Source: Hyphomicrobiales bacterium
GTDB taxonomy: Bacteria > Pseudomonadota > Alphaproteobacteria > Rhizobiales > Xanthobacteraceae
DNA length: 64,000 bases
Assembly: GCA_009377695.1 (NCBI GenBank)
Contig: WHTP01000013.1
Location: forward strand, 1 to 64,000
Direction: 5' to 3'
This document shows, in pieces, positions 50,012 to 59,607 of this stretch. Below the pieces are notes generated by a model, which ran no database searches, was not told the origin of the DNA, and saw only the letters and a program-made list of their open reading frames with translations. A program made the translations under genes and the position numbers. Positions within the stretch are counted from its first letter, which is position 1. Each line of letters starts with the position of its first letter.

Positions 50012-51145
50012 TCAATGCGCTACACCCGTGCTCAAGCGACGTTCCACATAGAGCGCATAGCGCGATATGGCGAAGGATATGGCGAAATATATCATACCGG
50101 CAAAGGCAAAGCCCGTGAGCAGCGTCACCGGCGTCGCCCAGTTGGGATCCGCAAAGGACGCGCGCAACTGGCCGAGCAGGTCGAAGATCGCGACGATCAG
50201 CACGAGCGTGGTGTCCTTGAACAGCGCGATGAAGGAATTGACCATGCCCGGGATCACGAGCTTCAGGGCCTGCGGCAGGACGACGAAGGCCATCATCTTC
50301 CAGTAGCCCAGGCCGAGCGCGCGTGCCGCTTCGTACTGGCCGCGCGGAATCGCCTGCAACCCGCCGCGGACCACTTCGGCCATATAGGCGCCCGCGAACA
50401 GGATGACGCCGATGAGGACGCGGGCGAGCGGATCGAGCTTCCATGCCTCCGGCAGGAAGAATGGCAGCATGTAGGTCGCGAAGAACAGCACCGTGATGAG
50501 CGGCACGCCACGCCAGAATTCGATGAAGATCACGCAGAACCAGCGCACCAGCAGCAGCGAGGACCGCCGCCCGAGCGCCAGGACGATGCCGATCGGCAAG
50601 GCGCCGATGATGCCGGCGAACGTGATGACCAGCGTCACCAGGAGACCGCCCCACACGCGCGTCTCGACATGCGGGAGTCCGAACACGCCGCCGATCAGCA
50701 GATAGAACGCCACGACCGGGAAGACACCGAAGAACAGGATGGCGTTGAGCACCTTGTACGGAACAGGCGGGATCAGCAGCGGCGCCAGCAGCACGATGCC
50801 TATCGCATATGTGAGATTGATCCGCCAGACCTCCTCGGCCGGATAGAAGCCGTACATGAACTGCGCGAACTTGGCAGCGATGAACGGCCAGCAGGCGCCG
50901 ACCGGGCGGCCGACCGTTTCGGCCAGGCAGTCGACGCGGCTCGATCCATCCCACACCGCGTCGATCAGCATGAACCGGATCGCCGGCCAGACCAGCGCGG
51001 CGAAAATGACGGCGCTGATGATCGTCACGACCGTGTTCAAGACGCTGCCGAACAATTTCTGCTGCAGCCAGGCCGGCGTGCCGACGTTTGATCGCGGCTG
51101 CTCCATCGGCGCGACCAGTTGCTCGCGGACGAAAGTCGCGCTCAT
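50012..51145 (-). CDS. aapM: general L-amino acid ABC transporter permease
   Basis: A 377-residue inner-membrane subunit of the HisMQ family. The C-terminal half carries FFATYMLPFFLPEAWKLDPLARVLIGVILFAGAYMAEVVRGGLQAIPRGQYEAARALGLGYWKMMAFVVLPQALKLVIPG, the EAA coupling loop. The longer N-terminal half has extra helices and a periplasmic segment with conserved cysteines (CLAETVGRPVGACWP), as in AapM. The ATG at 51145 overlaps the AapQ stop by four bases. Confidence 0.95.
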   Translation of the reverse strand: MSATFVREQLVAPMEQPRSNVGTPAWLQQKLFGSVLNTVVTIISAVIFAALVWPAIRFMLIDAVWDGSSRVDCLAETVGRPVGACWPFIAAKFAQFMYGFYPAEEVWRINLTYAIGIVLLAPLLIPPVPYKVLNAILFFGVFPVVAFYLLIGGVFGLPHVETRVWGGLLVTLVITFAGIIGALPIGIVLALGRRSSLLLVRWFCVIFIEFWRGVPLITVLFFATYMLPFFLPEAWKLDPLARVLIGVILFAGAYMAEVVRGGLQAIPRGQYEAARALGLGYWKMMAFVVLPQALKLVIPGMVNSFIALFKDTTLVLIVAIFDLLGQLRASFADPNWATPVTLLTGFAFAGMIYFAISFAISRYALYVERRLSTGVAH

Positions 51146-52422
51146 GCCCGCCACCGATCGGCCCGCCGCAGGCGGGCGTTATACGCATTCATGGCGAGGC
51201 TGGTGACGAGCGAGATCACGAGGTAGACCGCCATGGTGATGGCGATGATTTCGATCGCCTGATGGGTCTGGTTGAGCGTGGTGCCGGCGAAGACGGCGAC
51301 CAGGTCAGGATAGCCGATCGCGACGGCGAGGGTCGAATTCTTGGTCAGGTTCAAATACTGGTTGGTCAGCGGCGGGATGATCACCCGCATCGCCTGCGGC
51401 ACCACGATGAGGCGCAGCGTCGTCTTGCGCCGCAAGCCGAGCGCCATGGCCGCCTCGGTCTGGCCCTTCGGCACCGCGAGGACGCCCGCGCGCACGACTT
51501 CGGCGATGAAGGCCGCGGTGTAGGTTGTGAGCGCGACCAGGAGCGCCGTGAACTCCGGGATCACTTGCGATCCGCCGACGAAGTTGAAGCCGCGCAACTG
51601 CGGCAGGTCGAAGCTGACCGGCCATCCGACTGCAAGCGTCGCGAGCGCGGGCAGCCCGACCAGGATCGCCAGCGACGGCCACAGCAGCGGAAATTGCGCA
51701 CCGGTCGCCTGCTGGCGGCGCCGTGCCCATGCCCGCAAACCGATGATAGCGAGGATCGCGATCACGAATGCTGCCGCAACGATCCGGCTACCCTCGCCGA
51801 AGACGGCGCGCGGCATGATCAAGCCGCGGTTGTTCAGGTAGATCGCAGGCGGACCGATCCATTCCGCGAGACTGCGCCACCATTGCGCGATCGCATCGGG
51901 CGCGCCAAAGCGCTGGAGATACGCAAATCCATCCGCCGCAGACAGGAGCAGTGGCTGCAGGCCGAGCGCGAGGCTCTGACGCGGCCCCGGCAACGCCAGC
52001 AGGACGGCGAGATACCAGAACATGATCTGGAACAGGAGCGGCAGGTTGCGGACAAGCTCGACATATCCGCCGGCAAGCCGCGCCAAAAGCCAGTTGGGGC
52101 TCAATCGCGCAAGCCCGATGATGAATCCGAGGATGGTGGCGAACACGATGCCAAGCGCCGACACCAGCAGTGTGTTGAGCAGGCCGACCAGAAAGACGCG
52201 GCCATAGGTGTCCTGCTCGCCGTAGGGGATGAGCGACTGAACGATGCCGAAGCTGGCGGGATCCTGGAGAAAGCGGAAGCCGAAACGGACGTTCTGGGCT
52301 TCAAGATTTGCGCGCGCGTTGATGGCGAATTCGACGCCGAACCAGATCACCACCGCCAGCACCGCGAGCTGGTAGAAGGCGCTGCGAAATCTTGGATTGT
52401 TGTAGAAGGCGGTCTTCGTCAC
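51142..52422 (-). CDS. aapQ: general L-amino acid ABC transporter permease
   Basis: A 426-residue HisMQ-type permease with a long N-terminal half, as in AapQ. The coupling region is FIAEVVRAGVLAVPKGQTEAAMALGLRRKTTLRLIVVPQAMRVIIPP, followed by LTKNSTLAVAIGYPDLVAVFAGT. The start is GTG at 52422. It overlaps aapM by four bases and follows aapJ by 86 bases. Confidence 0.95.
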   Translation of the reverse strand: MTKTAFYNNPRFRSAFYQLAVLAVVIWFGVEFAINARANLEAQNVRFGFRFLQDPASFGIVQSLIPYGEQDTYGRVFLVGLLNTLLVSALGIVFATILGFIIGLARLSPNWLLARLAGGYVELVRNLPLLFQIMFWYLAVLLALPGPRQSLALGLQPLLLSAADGFAYLQRFGAPDAIAQWWRSLAEWIGPPAIYLNNRGLIMPRAVFGEGSRIVAAAFVIAILAIIGLRAWARRRQQATGAQFPLLWPSLAILVGLPALATLAVGWPVSFDLPQLRGFNFVGGSQVIPEFTALLVALTTYTAAFIAEVVRAGVLAVPKGQTEAAMALGLRRKTTLRLIVVPQAMRVIIPPLTNQYLNLTKNSTLAVAIGYPDLVAVFAGTTLNQTHQAIEIIAITMAVYLVISLVTSLAMNAYNARLRRADRWRA

Positions 52423-52508
52423 AGCCCTGCCCCGACGTTTCCGTCAGGCTCTACAGACGTGGATGCCAGGCGTCGTCCCGGCATGCCACATCGAAGCGAT
52501 GACAAAGT

Positions 52509-53516
52509 TCACCGGATCGGCGGCGCGTATTGAATGCCGCCTTTGGTCCAGAGGCGATTGATCCCGCGGCTGATCCCGAGCTTGGAGGAAGCTCCGACAT
52601 TGCGCTCGAACACTTCGCCGTAATTCCCCACATGTCGGACGATCCGCACCACCCAGTCGCGGGTTAATCCCAATTGCTCGCCATAGGTTCCGTCAACCCC
52701 GAGCATGCGGCGAATTTCCGGCTGCTTGGATTTCAGCGCGTCATCGAGCGTTTTCGACGAGACACCAAGCTCTTCAGCGTTGAGCATCGCGAACAGCGTC
52801 CACTTCACGACGTCGAACCATTGATCGTCGCCCTGCCGTACCAGCGGGCCAAGCGGCTCCTTGGAAATCACTTCCGGCAGGATCACATGGTCGTTGGCAT
52901 TGCTGAGCTTCAGCCTCTCGGAATAGAGCTGCGACATATCCGTGGTGAACGCGTCGCAGCGGCCCGACTCGTAAGCCTTGATGGTCTCGTCCGCGCTCCC
53001 GAACGCGATCACCTCGTATTTCATATTATTGGAGCGGAAGTAATCCCCGAGATTGAGCTCGGTGGTGGTTCCGGTCTGGGTGCAAATGCTCGCGCCATTG
53101 AGCTCCAGTGCCGAGTTCACCTTGAGCGCCTTGCGCACCATGAAACCTTGGCCGTCGAAGTAGATCACGCCCGCGAAGTTGAACAGCGCATCACGCGAGC
53201 TCGTCCAGGTCGTATTGCGCGAGAGGAGGTCGACCTCGCTCGACTTGAGCGGCTCGAAACGGTCCTTCGAGGACAGAGGCGTGAACTTGACTTTGGTCGG
53301 ATCGTTGAAGATTGCGGCGGCGATCGCACGGCAAAAATCGACGTCGAGACCGGTCCATGTCCCCTTGTCATCGGGGTTGGAAAAGCCGGGCAAGCCTTGG
53401 CTGACACCGCAGATCAGCGCACCCCGGTCCCTCACCGTCTTGAGGGTCTGGGCATCGGCCTGCCCGCTCAAGCCGATCGCAAGTGCTATCCCAAGCACGC
53501 CGACGATGCGTTTCAT
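52509..53516 (-). CDS. aapJ: general L-amino acid ABC transporter substrate-binding protein
   Basis: A 335-residue periplasmic binding protein of the AapJ/BztA group. The signal peptide is MKRIVGVLGIALAIGLSGQADA. TLKTVRDRGALICGVSQGLPGFSNPDDKGTWTGLDVDFCRAIAAAI is the family's start, with STWTSSRDALF-like SRNTTWTSSRDALFNFAGV and WVVRIVRHVGNYGEVFERNVG later. A second ATG three bases upstream (53519) is possible; AAGGA lies six bases before the chosen ATG. It binds a broad range of L-amino acids. Confidence 0.95.
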   Translation of the reverse strand: MKRIVGVLGIALAIGLSGQADAQTLKTVRDRGALICGVSQGLPGFSNPDDKGTWTGLDVDFCRAIAAAIFNDPTKVKFTPLSSKDRFEPLKSSEVDLLSRNTTWTSSRDALFNFAGVIYFDGQGFMVRKALKVNSALELNGASICTQTGTTTELNLGDYFRSNNMKYEVIAFGSADETIKAYESGRCDAFTTDMSQLYSERLKLSNANDHVILPEVISKEPLGPLVRQGDDQWFDVVKWTLFAMLNAEELGVSSKTLDDALKSKQPEIRRMLGVDGTYGEQLGLTRDWVVRIVRHVGNYGEVFERNVGASSKLGISRGINRLWTKGGIQYAPPIR

Positions 53517-53667
53517 CATGCATCCTTCAAAAGTGTGAGCCTGTTTCGAGCCTAACCGTCGCCCACGCGGCCTGCATGCACCCTATCTGGCGAGAAGGCG
53601 CCTCCCCTGCGAGGGCTTCGCGTACCGGCCCTGCATAGGAGAACGATCGGCCATCCCGGTCAAGGGG

Positions 53668-53697
53668 TTGACGAGGGTATAGAGGGGACCGGTATAT
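53668..53697 (+). promoter_or_regulatory. candidate sigma-70 promoter for metC
   Basis: TTGACG (53668-53673) and GTATAT (53692-53697), 18 bases apart, lie about 120 bases before the metC ATG. This resembles a housekeeping promoter. No regulator site is evident. The rest of the 300-base divergent region between aapJ and metC shows no further structure. Confidence 0.35.
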
Positions 53698-53815
53698 GCC
53701 CAGCAGCGCAGACGCTGCTAACAGTGCACATTTGCTAAGCAGCACACTGGCTTGTGACCATCGGCCGCCGCTGCATCAGACAAGCATCTGCAAAGTCCGT
53801 CCTGAAGGACCGTCC

Positions 53816-55012
53816 ATGACCAAGAGTTCCGCCGGCGGCCTCCCACATCCTGGCGTCAAGCCCGCAACGCGCTTCGTGACCGGCGGCAGCGATCCTTCGT
53901 CCTTTCACGGCTTCGTCAATCCTCCGGTGGTGCACGCCTCGACCGTGCTCTATCGGAACGTCGACGATTATCTGGGGCGCCGCGGCCGCTATACCTACGG
54001 CCGGCGCGGCACCCCCACTTCAGAAGCGTTCACGGCCGCGCTGGCGGAGATCGAAGGTCCGCAATGCGCGGGCGTGACGTTGTTGCCGTCTGGCCTTGCA
54101 GCGGGCTCACTGGCGCTGCAATCCGCCCTCAATTCCGGCGACCACGTGCTGGTCACCGACAACGTCTACGGGCCGACACGCAAGTTCTGCGACACCGTAC
54201 TCGCTCGCTGTGGCGTCACAACGACCTATTTCGATCCGCTGATCGGCGACGTCGCCACGCTGATGCAGCCCAACACCCGCGCGATCTATCTCGAGTCCCC
54301 GGGCTCGCTGACCTTCGAGGTACAGGACGTACCGGCGATGGCCGCAGCGGCCCACGCACGCGGCGCCGTCGTGCTGATGGATAATACCTGGGCCAGCCCG
54401 CTCTACTTCCACGCGCTCGACAAAGGCGTCGATCTCGCGATCCAGTCCGGCAGCAAATATATCGGCGGACATTCCGATCTGATGCTCGGCGTGGTGGCCG
54501 CCAACGCCAAGTGCTGGCCGCGGCTCAATGAGACCGTGTTCACGATGGGACTGTGCGTCGGCCCCGACGACATGTATCTTGGGCTGCGCGGCCTGCGCAC
54601 CATGGCGGTGCGGCTTGCTCATCACAATCAAGCGGGCCTGAAAGTCGCGCGCTGGTTCGCCGAGCGGGCGGAGGTCGCGCGTGTGCTTCACCCTGCCCTC
54701 GGCACCTGCCCCGGCCACGCCGTCTGGAAGCGCGACTTCACCGGTGCGAGCGGCCTGTTCAGCATCGTGCTCAAGCCGGTGCCGGAAACCGCGGTTCACG
54801 CTTTCATTGACGCGCTCACGCTGTTCGGCATCGGCGCGTCTTGGGGCGGGTTCGAAAGCCTCGTCATCCCATTCGACTGCGATAACGTGCGCAGCGCGAC
54901 AACCTGGTCGCCCGGCGGCCCGGGCGTGCGTTTCCATATCGGACTCGAGGACGTTGACGACCTCATCGCCGATCTCGAGCGCGGCTTCGCAGCGCTCGCG
55001 GCCGCGCGGTAG
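53816..55012 (+). CDS. metC: cystathionine beta-lyase
   Basis: A 398-residue PLP enzyme of the Cys/Met metabolism family that converts cystathionine to homocysteine. It has PPVVHASTVLYRNVDDY near the start, TYGRRGTPTSEAFTAALAEIEG, the DNTWASPLYFHALDKG aspartate region and the PLP lysine in SGSKYIGGHSDLMLG (Lys214). The ATG at 53816 has AAGGA nine bases upstream; the open frame to 53696 is not family-like. It is divergent from aapJ, an arrangement seen in related genera. Confidence 0.93.
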   Translation: MTKSSAGGLPHPGVKPATRFVTGGSDPSSFHGFVNPPVVHASTVLYRNVDDYLGRRGRYTYGRRGTPTSEAFTAALAEIEGPQCAGVTLLPSGLAAGSLALQSALNSGDHVLVTDNVYGPTRKFCDTVLARCGVTTTYFDPLIGDVATLMQPNTRAIYLESPGSLTFEVQDVPAMAAAAHARGAVVLMDNTWASPLYFHALDKGVDLAIQSGSKYIGGHSDLMLGVVAANAKCWPRLNETVFTMGLCVGPDDMYLGLRGLRTMAVRLAHHNQAGLKVARWFAERAEVARVLHPALGTCPGHAVWKRDFTGASGLFSIVLKPVPETAVHAFIDALTLFGIGASWGGFESLVIPFDCDNVRSATTWSPGGPGVRFHIGLEDVDDLIADLERGFAALAAAR

Positions 55013-55056
55013 CGTGATTGCTTTTTAGATCAATCGCGCTATCGTTTTCGATTGAG

Positions 55057-55100
55057 GATGATCTTTTCCGAAAGCCGGTCCCCACTTTCCGGGATCATGC
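55057..55100. repeat. 44-bp palindromic intergenic repeat
   Basis: The sequence begins GATGATC and ends GATCATGC, with TTTTCCGAAAG and CTTTCCGGG pairing inside. A GGTCCCCA core makes the loop. This pattern is widespread in Rhizobiales spacers. It lies between convergent metC and the LpxA_N-domain gene and may terminate both. Confidence 0.7.
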
Positions 55101-55106
55101 TCGAGC

Positions 55107-55445
55107 TCAGCTAGGGCCCGGGGCCTCTTTCCGGTCGCGTTCCCTGAAGATCAACATGATGTTGCGGATGTAGATCAGCGTCGCAACGCTCTGCCCGAAT
55201 ATGATCACGGGCTCGCGCTTCACGATCCCGTAGACCAGCGTCATGAGGCCGCCGCCGACCGAAAAGATCCAGAACGCGAACGGAATCACGCTGCGCCCAG
55301 CGCGCTCGCTCGAGATCCACTGAATGAGGAAGCGGCTCGCAAACAGGAGCTGCGCGCAGAGCCCGAACACGAGCCAGAAGTCGAACTTGTCGACGAAGGT
55401 CTCGCGAAAGAAATTGCTGACCTCGGTGCCGAATTGAATCAGCAT
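55107..55445 (-). CDS. lipid A biosynthesis N-terminal domain (LpxA_N) membrane protein
   Basis: A 112-residue protein with three hydrophobic helices and the motif DFWLVFGLCAQLLFASRFLIQWISSERAGRSVIPFAFWIFSVGGG. In the PF07578 family this region resembles small multidrug-resistance-type (flippase-like) proteins and is found near lipid A or envelope glycosyl genes. Its ATG shares a base with the GT2 stop (TGATG), so it is coupled. Confidence 0.87.
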   Translation of the reverse strand: MLIQFGTEVSNFFRETFVDKFDFWLVFGLCAQLLFASRFLIQWISSERAGRSVIPFAFWIFSVGGGLMTLVYGIVKREPVIIFGQSVATLIYIRNIMLIFRERDRKEAPGPS

Positions 55446-56179
55446 CAACTGATCTCCGTTATCTTCGGCACGCGTTTCTTGCGGCGCACGAGCCACCACA
55501 CCCCGAACAGATCAAGGATGCCAACCCACAGCCGGTCCCACATTCCATAGTTCGATACGCCGTGGCCGCGCTGGCGATCCACCACGTCCACATAGCCGAT
55601 TTCATATCCCTCGCGCCTGACCAGCGCCGGCAGGAAGCGATGCAAGCCATCAAAATACGGCAGCGATAGGAATAGATCGCGGCGAAACGCCTTGAGGCCG
55701 CACCCGGTATCGCGGGTGCCGTCACGCAGCACCGTGCTGCGCACGTCGTTGGCGATGCGCGACTGGAGTTTCTTGAAGCCCGTATCCTTGCGGCCGACGC
55801 GCTGGCCGGCGACCAGCCCAACGCGCGGATGGTCCGCGAGGACCGCCAAGAGCTTCGGAATGAACGCGGGATTGTTCTGCCCGTCACCGTCGAGAGTCGC
55901 CACGACCGGCGCGCGCGCATGCATCACGCCCGTGCGGATCGCCGCCGATTGCCCGCATGACGTTGCGTGTTTAATCTGGCGCAGCCATGGCCGCGATGTT
56001 TGCAGAGCCGCAAGCTCGGTTTCCGTTGCGTCGGTGGAGCCATCATTGACGTAAACGATCTCGAAAGACGTCCCGGCCAGGGCATGCTCGATCTCGGACA
56101 CCAGCGGCGCGAGATTCCCGGCCTCATTCTTGACCGGGATCACCACACCGACCGCCGGCGCTGCTTCGCTTTCACGCAT
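55445..56179 (-). CDS. GT2 dolichol-phosphate-mannose synthase-like transferase (copy 1)
   Basis: A 244-residue GT-A enzyme: VGVVIPVKNEAGNLAPLV, the DxD-type VATLDGDGQNNPAFIP, and TRDTGCGLKAFRRDLFLSLPYFDGLHRFLPALVRREGY. It lacks C-terminal helices, so it is a peripheral polyprenyl-phosphate sugar synthase, comparable to RgtE- or Dpm-type enzymes. The ATG at 56179 begins the similarity. A close paralogue lies at 58851; both are next to GT39 genes. Confidence 0.9.
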   Translation of the reverse strand: MRESEAAPAVGVVIPVKNEAGNLAPLVSEIEHALAGTSFEIVYVNDGSTDATETELAALQTSRPWLRQIKHATSCGQSAAIRTGVMHARAPVVATLDGDGQNNPAFIPKLLAVLADHPRVGLVAGQRVGRKDTGFKKLQSRIANDVRSTVLRDGTRDTGCGLKAFRRDLFLSLPYFDGLHRFLPALVRREGYEIGYVDVVDRQRGHGVSNYGMWDRLWVGILDLFGVWWLVRRKKRVPKITEIS

Positions 56180-56228
56180 GACTGTTCCAGTTGGGCGCCA
56201 GCGCTCGCGCGGGGGTGGCGTGAGCTTC

Positions 56229-57068
56229 TTATTGGCCGGCAAGGCTGCGGGCAACCCTTTTGATCCGCGCCAGTGACGGGCCCGCAAACGGCTTGACCGT
56301 GCCGTCGGTATCGATCGAAAAGCCAAGCCGGCGCGCCGCCAGCCAATCCCGCACCAGCAACGCGCCAACAGCTCCCGCAATGGCTCCTGCCAGCACATCG
56401 CTCGGGTGATGGGCGGTGACGACGACGCGGCTGAGCGCAATGATGACGGCATAGGTCCAGAACAGCGGCCGCAGGCGCGGCCAGAGCACACCGAACGCAA
56501 CAGCGGCTGCGAAGGCGGTTGTGGCATGCCCGGACGGGAAGCTTGCATACTCCGCCCGCCACACGAAGAACTTATAGAGGAAGACGTCGTCGTTCGCGGC
56601 CAGCGGCCGGGCGCGGCCAATGATGCGCTTGACGATGCTGACCATCAGCCCCGGCACACCGATCGCCAGAAACAAAAATCCCATCCGTGCTGCGACCGAT
56701 GCGAGCACAAGCTGGCTCATGCGCGACAGCGGTGGCGTGTCGACGACAGCGATCACCAGCAGCGCGACGCCAAGCGGAAACAGAAACCATCCCGAGAGCC
56801 CGAGATCGGTGGCGAACTGGAACGGTTCAACCAGCCATGCCGGCGCCTGCCTTGCCCAACGGATCGCCGGCACGTCGACAAAGACCATGATCAGGATGAG
56901 GGCCGCGATCGCGACGACCGCCCCCATCGCGACGCGCGTGTAAGCCCGCCAAATCGGCTTTATGTCGCCGCGCGGCGGCCGCGCCATGCGGCCAAGCGAG
57001 ATTGCGGCGTTCCGGCGCACGAAGCCAAAGCGCGACGGCCGCGCCTCTGTCAGCGGAGACGCACTCAC
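56229..57068 (-). CDS. PAP2-family membrane phosphatase
   Basis: A 279-residue membrane phosphatase with the full PAP2 triad: KRIIGRARP, FPSGH and SRVVVTAHHPSD. Six hydrophobic helices are visible. LpxE-like members remove lipid A phosphates; others recycle undecaprenyl pyrophosphate. Placement between GT39 and GT2 genes supports the envelope-lipid role. The start is GTG 57068, overlapping the GT39 stop by four bases (GTGA). Confidence 0.92.
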   Translation of the reverse strand: MSASPLTEARPSRFGFVRRNAAISLGRMARPPRGDIKPIWRAYTRVAMGAVVAIAALILIMVFVDVPAIRWARQAPAWLVEPFQFATDLGLSGWFLFPLGVALLVIAVVDTPPLSRMSQLVLASVAARMGFLFLAIGVPGLMVSIVKRIIGRARPLAANDDVFLYKFFVWRAEYASFPSGHATTAFAAAVAFGVLWPRLRPLFWTYAVIIALSRVVVTAHHPSDVLAGAIAGAVGALLVRDWLAARRLGFSIDTDGTVKPFAGPSLARIKRVARSLAGQ

Positions 57069-58783
57069 GGTGGGCTCCCGGAGCGATAGACCGCGACGGT
57101 TACCGTCCGACCGCTGCCGATATTGAAACCTTCAAGGCGCGTCACCGCCGAGTAAAGGAGGCCGATCGCCTCGGCGCGTTGCGCGAAATTGTGCTCCTGG
57201 CGCGCTTCAACGAATGCAAAGCGGCACTCGCCGCCGCGCAGGAATTCGGCCGCGCCGGCGCCGTCGGTCTGACGCGTGGCAGTACCGATCTGGAAGACAA
57301 CGCTCGCCTCTCCGTAGCCGGCGGCCGCTGCGACGGGCTCACGGCAGTCACTGTCGTGCAGGACGCTGGCCAACGTGACGCTCGGAAACACGTAATGCAG
57401 CGACGGCACGATCAATCCGAACACAGCCGCCACGATCAGGAACGATGCAACGATCCCGCGCAGCAGAGAATGCTCGGGGCCGTCGCTGTTGTAGAGCTGC
57501 CAGGCCCGAAACCCCATCACCATCGACGCGCCGATCAATGGCCAGGACAGGAGACCAAATTGACGCCCGACGAAAGTCAGGAGACCGAGGCCCAGAAGAC
57601 CGAGGATCACGGGAAGAACGAACCACCACATCGTCCCCTGCTCCAGCCACGATTTTGACGGCAAGACCCGCGCGCCAACGAAGCCCGCGATCAGGATCGC
57701 AATCGCGGGATAAAGCGGCAACACATAGTGCGGCAGCTTCGTCACCACGAGCTCGAGCAAGATCCACGTCGGGACGATCCACGCCAGCAGGAATTTTGCC
57801 CCGGGCTCATGGCGGGAGGCGAACACCGACGGCGTGGCGATGGCCGCAAGCGTAGCGCCCGGCCAGAACGTGAGCCAGAACAGGAAAAAATAGTATCCCG
57901 GCGGCGCGCCGTGAGATTCCTGCCCCTGGAGCAGCTTGCTCAACAGGTCCTGTCCAATCGACTCCGCAAAGAAGTCGTCGCCGGCACGCATGGTGATCGC
58001 GGCAAACCATGGCAGCACCAGCAACGCGAACCAGATGGCGCCAACGATCGGCCGAAGCGCAAAGACCCATCTAAACGATCGATCGACGATGACGAGCGTT
58101 GCCGCGGTCAAGAACACGATCATCGGAATGACCGGTCCCTTGAGCAGCACCGAAGCCGCCAGCGCGGTCCAGAAAATCGCCGGCACGATCCATGACGGTG
58201 GACCTTCGAGCTTGGCACGCTGCTCAGGCAAATAGGCGCGCGCCATCGCGCCCATGGCGGCAACGGCGGTCAGCAGCAGACAGGCGTCGGTCTTGGCGAT
58301 CCGGCCCTCGACGCTGAGCAGCAAACAGCTCGCCATCATCAGGCCGGCCAACAGCGCGGAGCGCTGCGAGAGAAACGCGAGCGCCGCCCAATAGCTCAGC
58401 AGCACAGCACCGATCGCACCGAGCAGCGAGGGAATGCGATAGAGCCAGATGGTCGTCATCGCGTCGCGCTTGCCGAGCCATTGCGCGGCTTTGACGACGC
58501 CTGCCTGCAACCAGTAAATCCCGACCGGCTTTTTGTAGCGCGTCGTGTCCTGGTACCGGATATCGATAAAATCGCCAGTCTCGATCATCTGCTTGGTGGC
58601 CTGCGCGAAGCGCGATTCATCGCGATCGGTCGGCGGAATTCGGAAGAAGCCCGGCAGGATGCTGAGCAGCGTCGCCACCACAAGCAGCATGACGCAACGC
58701 CTATGGGAACGGGTCGCAAGATCAAGCAGCGTGGGCAAGCCGCGCGAAGCCCGACGCCAATCGTTGCCGACCGCTGCCACCAT
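57065..58783 (-). CDS. GT39 (ArnT/Rgt-like) glycosyltransferase (copy 1)
   Basis: A 572-residue membrane protein of about twelve helices. The N-terminal catalytic loop has the acidic PPTDRDESRFAQATKQMIETGD (DxDE-like), then PVGIYWLQ, as in PMT/ArnT enzymes that use polyprenyl-phosphate sugars. The C-terminal soluble segment contains CREPVAAAAGYGEASVVFQ. The ATG at 58783 has GGAAC upstream; the longer open frame is not family-like. Its paralogue at 59608 shares the same core. Confidence 0.9.
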   Translation of the reverse strand: MVAAVGNDWRRASRGLPTLLDLATRSHRRCVMLLVVATLLSILPGFFRIPPTDRDESRFAQATKQMIETGDFIDIRYQDTTRYKKPVGIYWLQAGVVKAAQWLGKRDAMTTIWLYRIPSLLGAIGAVLLSYWAALAFLSQRSALLAGLMMASCLLLSVEGRIAKTDACLLLTAVAAMGAMARAYLPEQRAKLEGPPSWIVPAIFWTALAASVLLKGPVIPMIVFLTAATLVIVDRSFRWVFALRPIVGAIWFALLVLPWFAAITMRAGDDFFAESIGQDLLSKLLQGQESHGAPPGYYFFLFWLTFWPGATLAAIATPSVFASRHEPGAKFLLAWIVPTWILLELVVTKLPHYVLPLYPAIAILIAGFVGARVLPSKSWLEQGTMWWFVLPVILGLLGLGLLTFVGRQFGLLSWPLIGASMVMGFRAWQLYNSDGPEHSLLRGIVASFLIVAAVFGLIVPSLHYVFPSVTLASVLHDSDCREPVAAAAGYGEASVVFQIGTATRQTDGAGAAEFLRGGECRFAFVEARQEHNFAQRAEAIGLLYSAVTRLEGFNIGSGRTVTVAVYRSGSPP

Positions 58784-58850
58784 GTCTTGTTCCAAAACGA
58801 GGGTCCCCTCCGGCCCGACTACGACAGTATAGATCGGGCGGCGAATGGGG

Positions 58851-59582
58851 TCATGGCCGCTTCGCCGGGACTTCGGTGGATTGCGGCACGCTCTTGCGGC
58901 GGCCCACGAGCCAGCGCACCCCGATGAGGTCGAGCGCACCGGTCAAGGCCCGGTCGAGAACGCCGTATTTCGATTCGCCGTGACGCCGCGGCCGATCGAT
59001 GACGTCGAGGTGCCTCACCTCAAAGCCTTCGCGCAGCACCAAGGCCGGCAGGAACCGGTGCATGGTGTCGAAATATGGAAGCTGCAGAAAGACATCTTTG
59101 CGAAGCGCCTTCAGGCCGCAGGCGGTATCGCGGGTGTTGTCGCGCAGCATCCGGCTGCGCAAGCCATTGGCAAACTTCGAGCCGATCCGTTTCAGAGAGG
59201 AATGCGCGTGCTTGACCCGCTGGCCTGCGGCCAGAGCGACGCCCTCTTCGCTCGCGAGCGACAGGAGCGGCATGATGGCGCGCGGATCGTTCTGACCGTC
59301 GCCATCAAGGGTGCAGATCATATCGGCGTGCGCCATGCGCACACCGGTCAGGATCGCCGCGCTCTTGCCGCAGCTCTCCCTATGGGCGACGTGGCGCAGG
59401 TTCGCGTGCTGGCCGGCTAGCATGCGCAAGACAGCACCGGTGTTATCGGTGCTCCCATCATCCACGACGACGATCTCGAACGACTGCCCGGCTAGCACCG
59501 TCGCGATTTCGTTGACGACATCTGCAAGGCTCTCAGCTTCGTTACGGGCCGGAATGACGATCGAGAATTGCGGAGTGCTCAT
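58851..59582 (-). CDS. GT2 dolichol-phosphate-mannose synthase-like transferase (copy 2)
   Basis: A 243-residue paralogue of the gene at 55445: FSIVIPARNEAESLADVV, CTLDGDGQNDPRAIMP and TRDTACGLKALRKDVFLQLPYFDTMHRFLPALVLREGF. It is likely a polyprenyl-phosphate sugar synthase for the neighbouring GT39. The ATG at 59582 begins the similarity. It follows GT39 copy 2 by 25 bases. Confidence 0.9.
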   Translation of the reverse strand: MSTPQFSIVIPARNEAESLADVVNEIATVLAGQSFEIVVVDDGSTDNTGAVLRMLAGQHANLRHVAHRESCGKSAAILTGVRMAHADMICTLDGDGQNDPRAIMPLLSLASEEGVALAAGQRVKHAHSSLKRIGSKFANGLRSRMLRDNTRDTACGLKALRKDVFLQLPYFDTMHRFLPALVLREGFEVRHLDVIDRPRRHGESKYGVLDRALTGALDLIGVRWLVGRRKSVPQSTEVPAKRP

Positions 59583-59607
59583 GATCTTCGATACGCCGGC
59601 TCGAGGG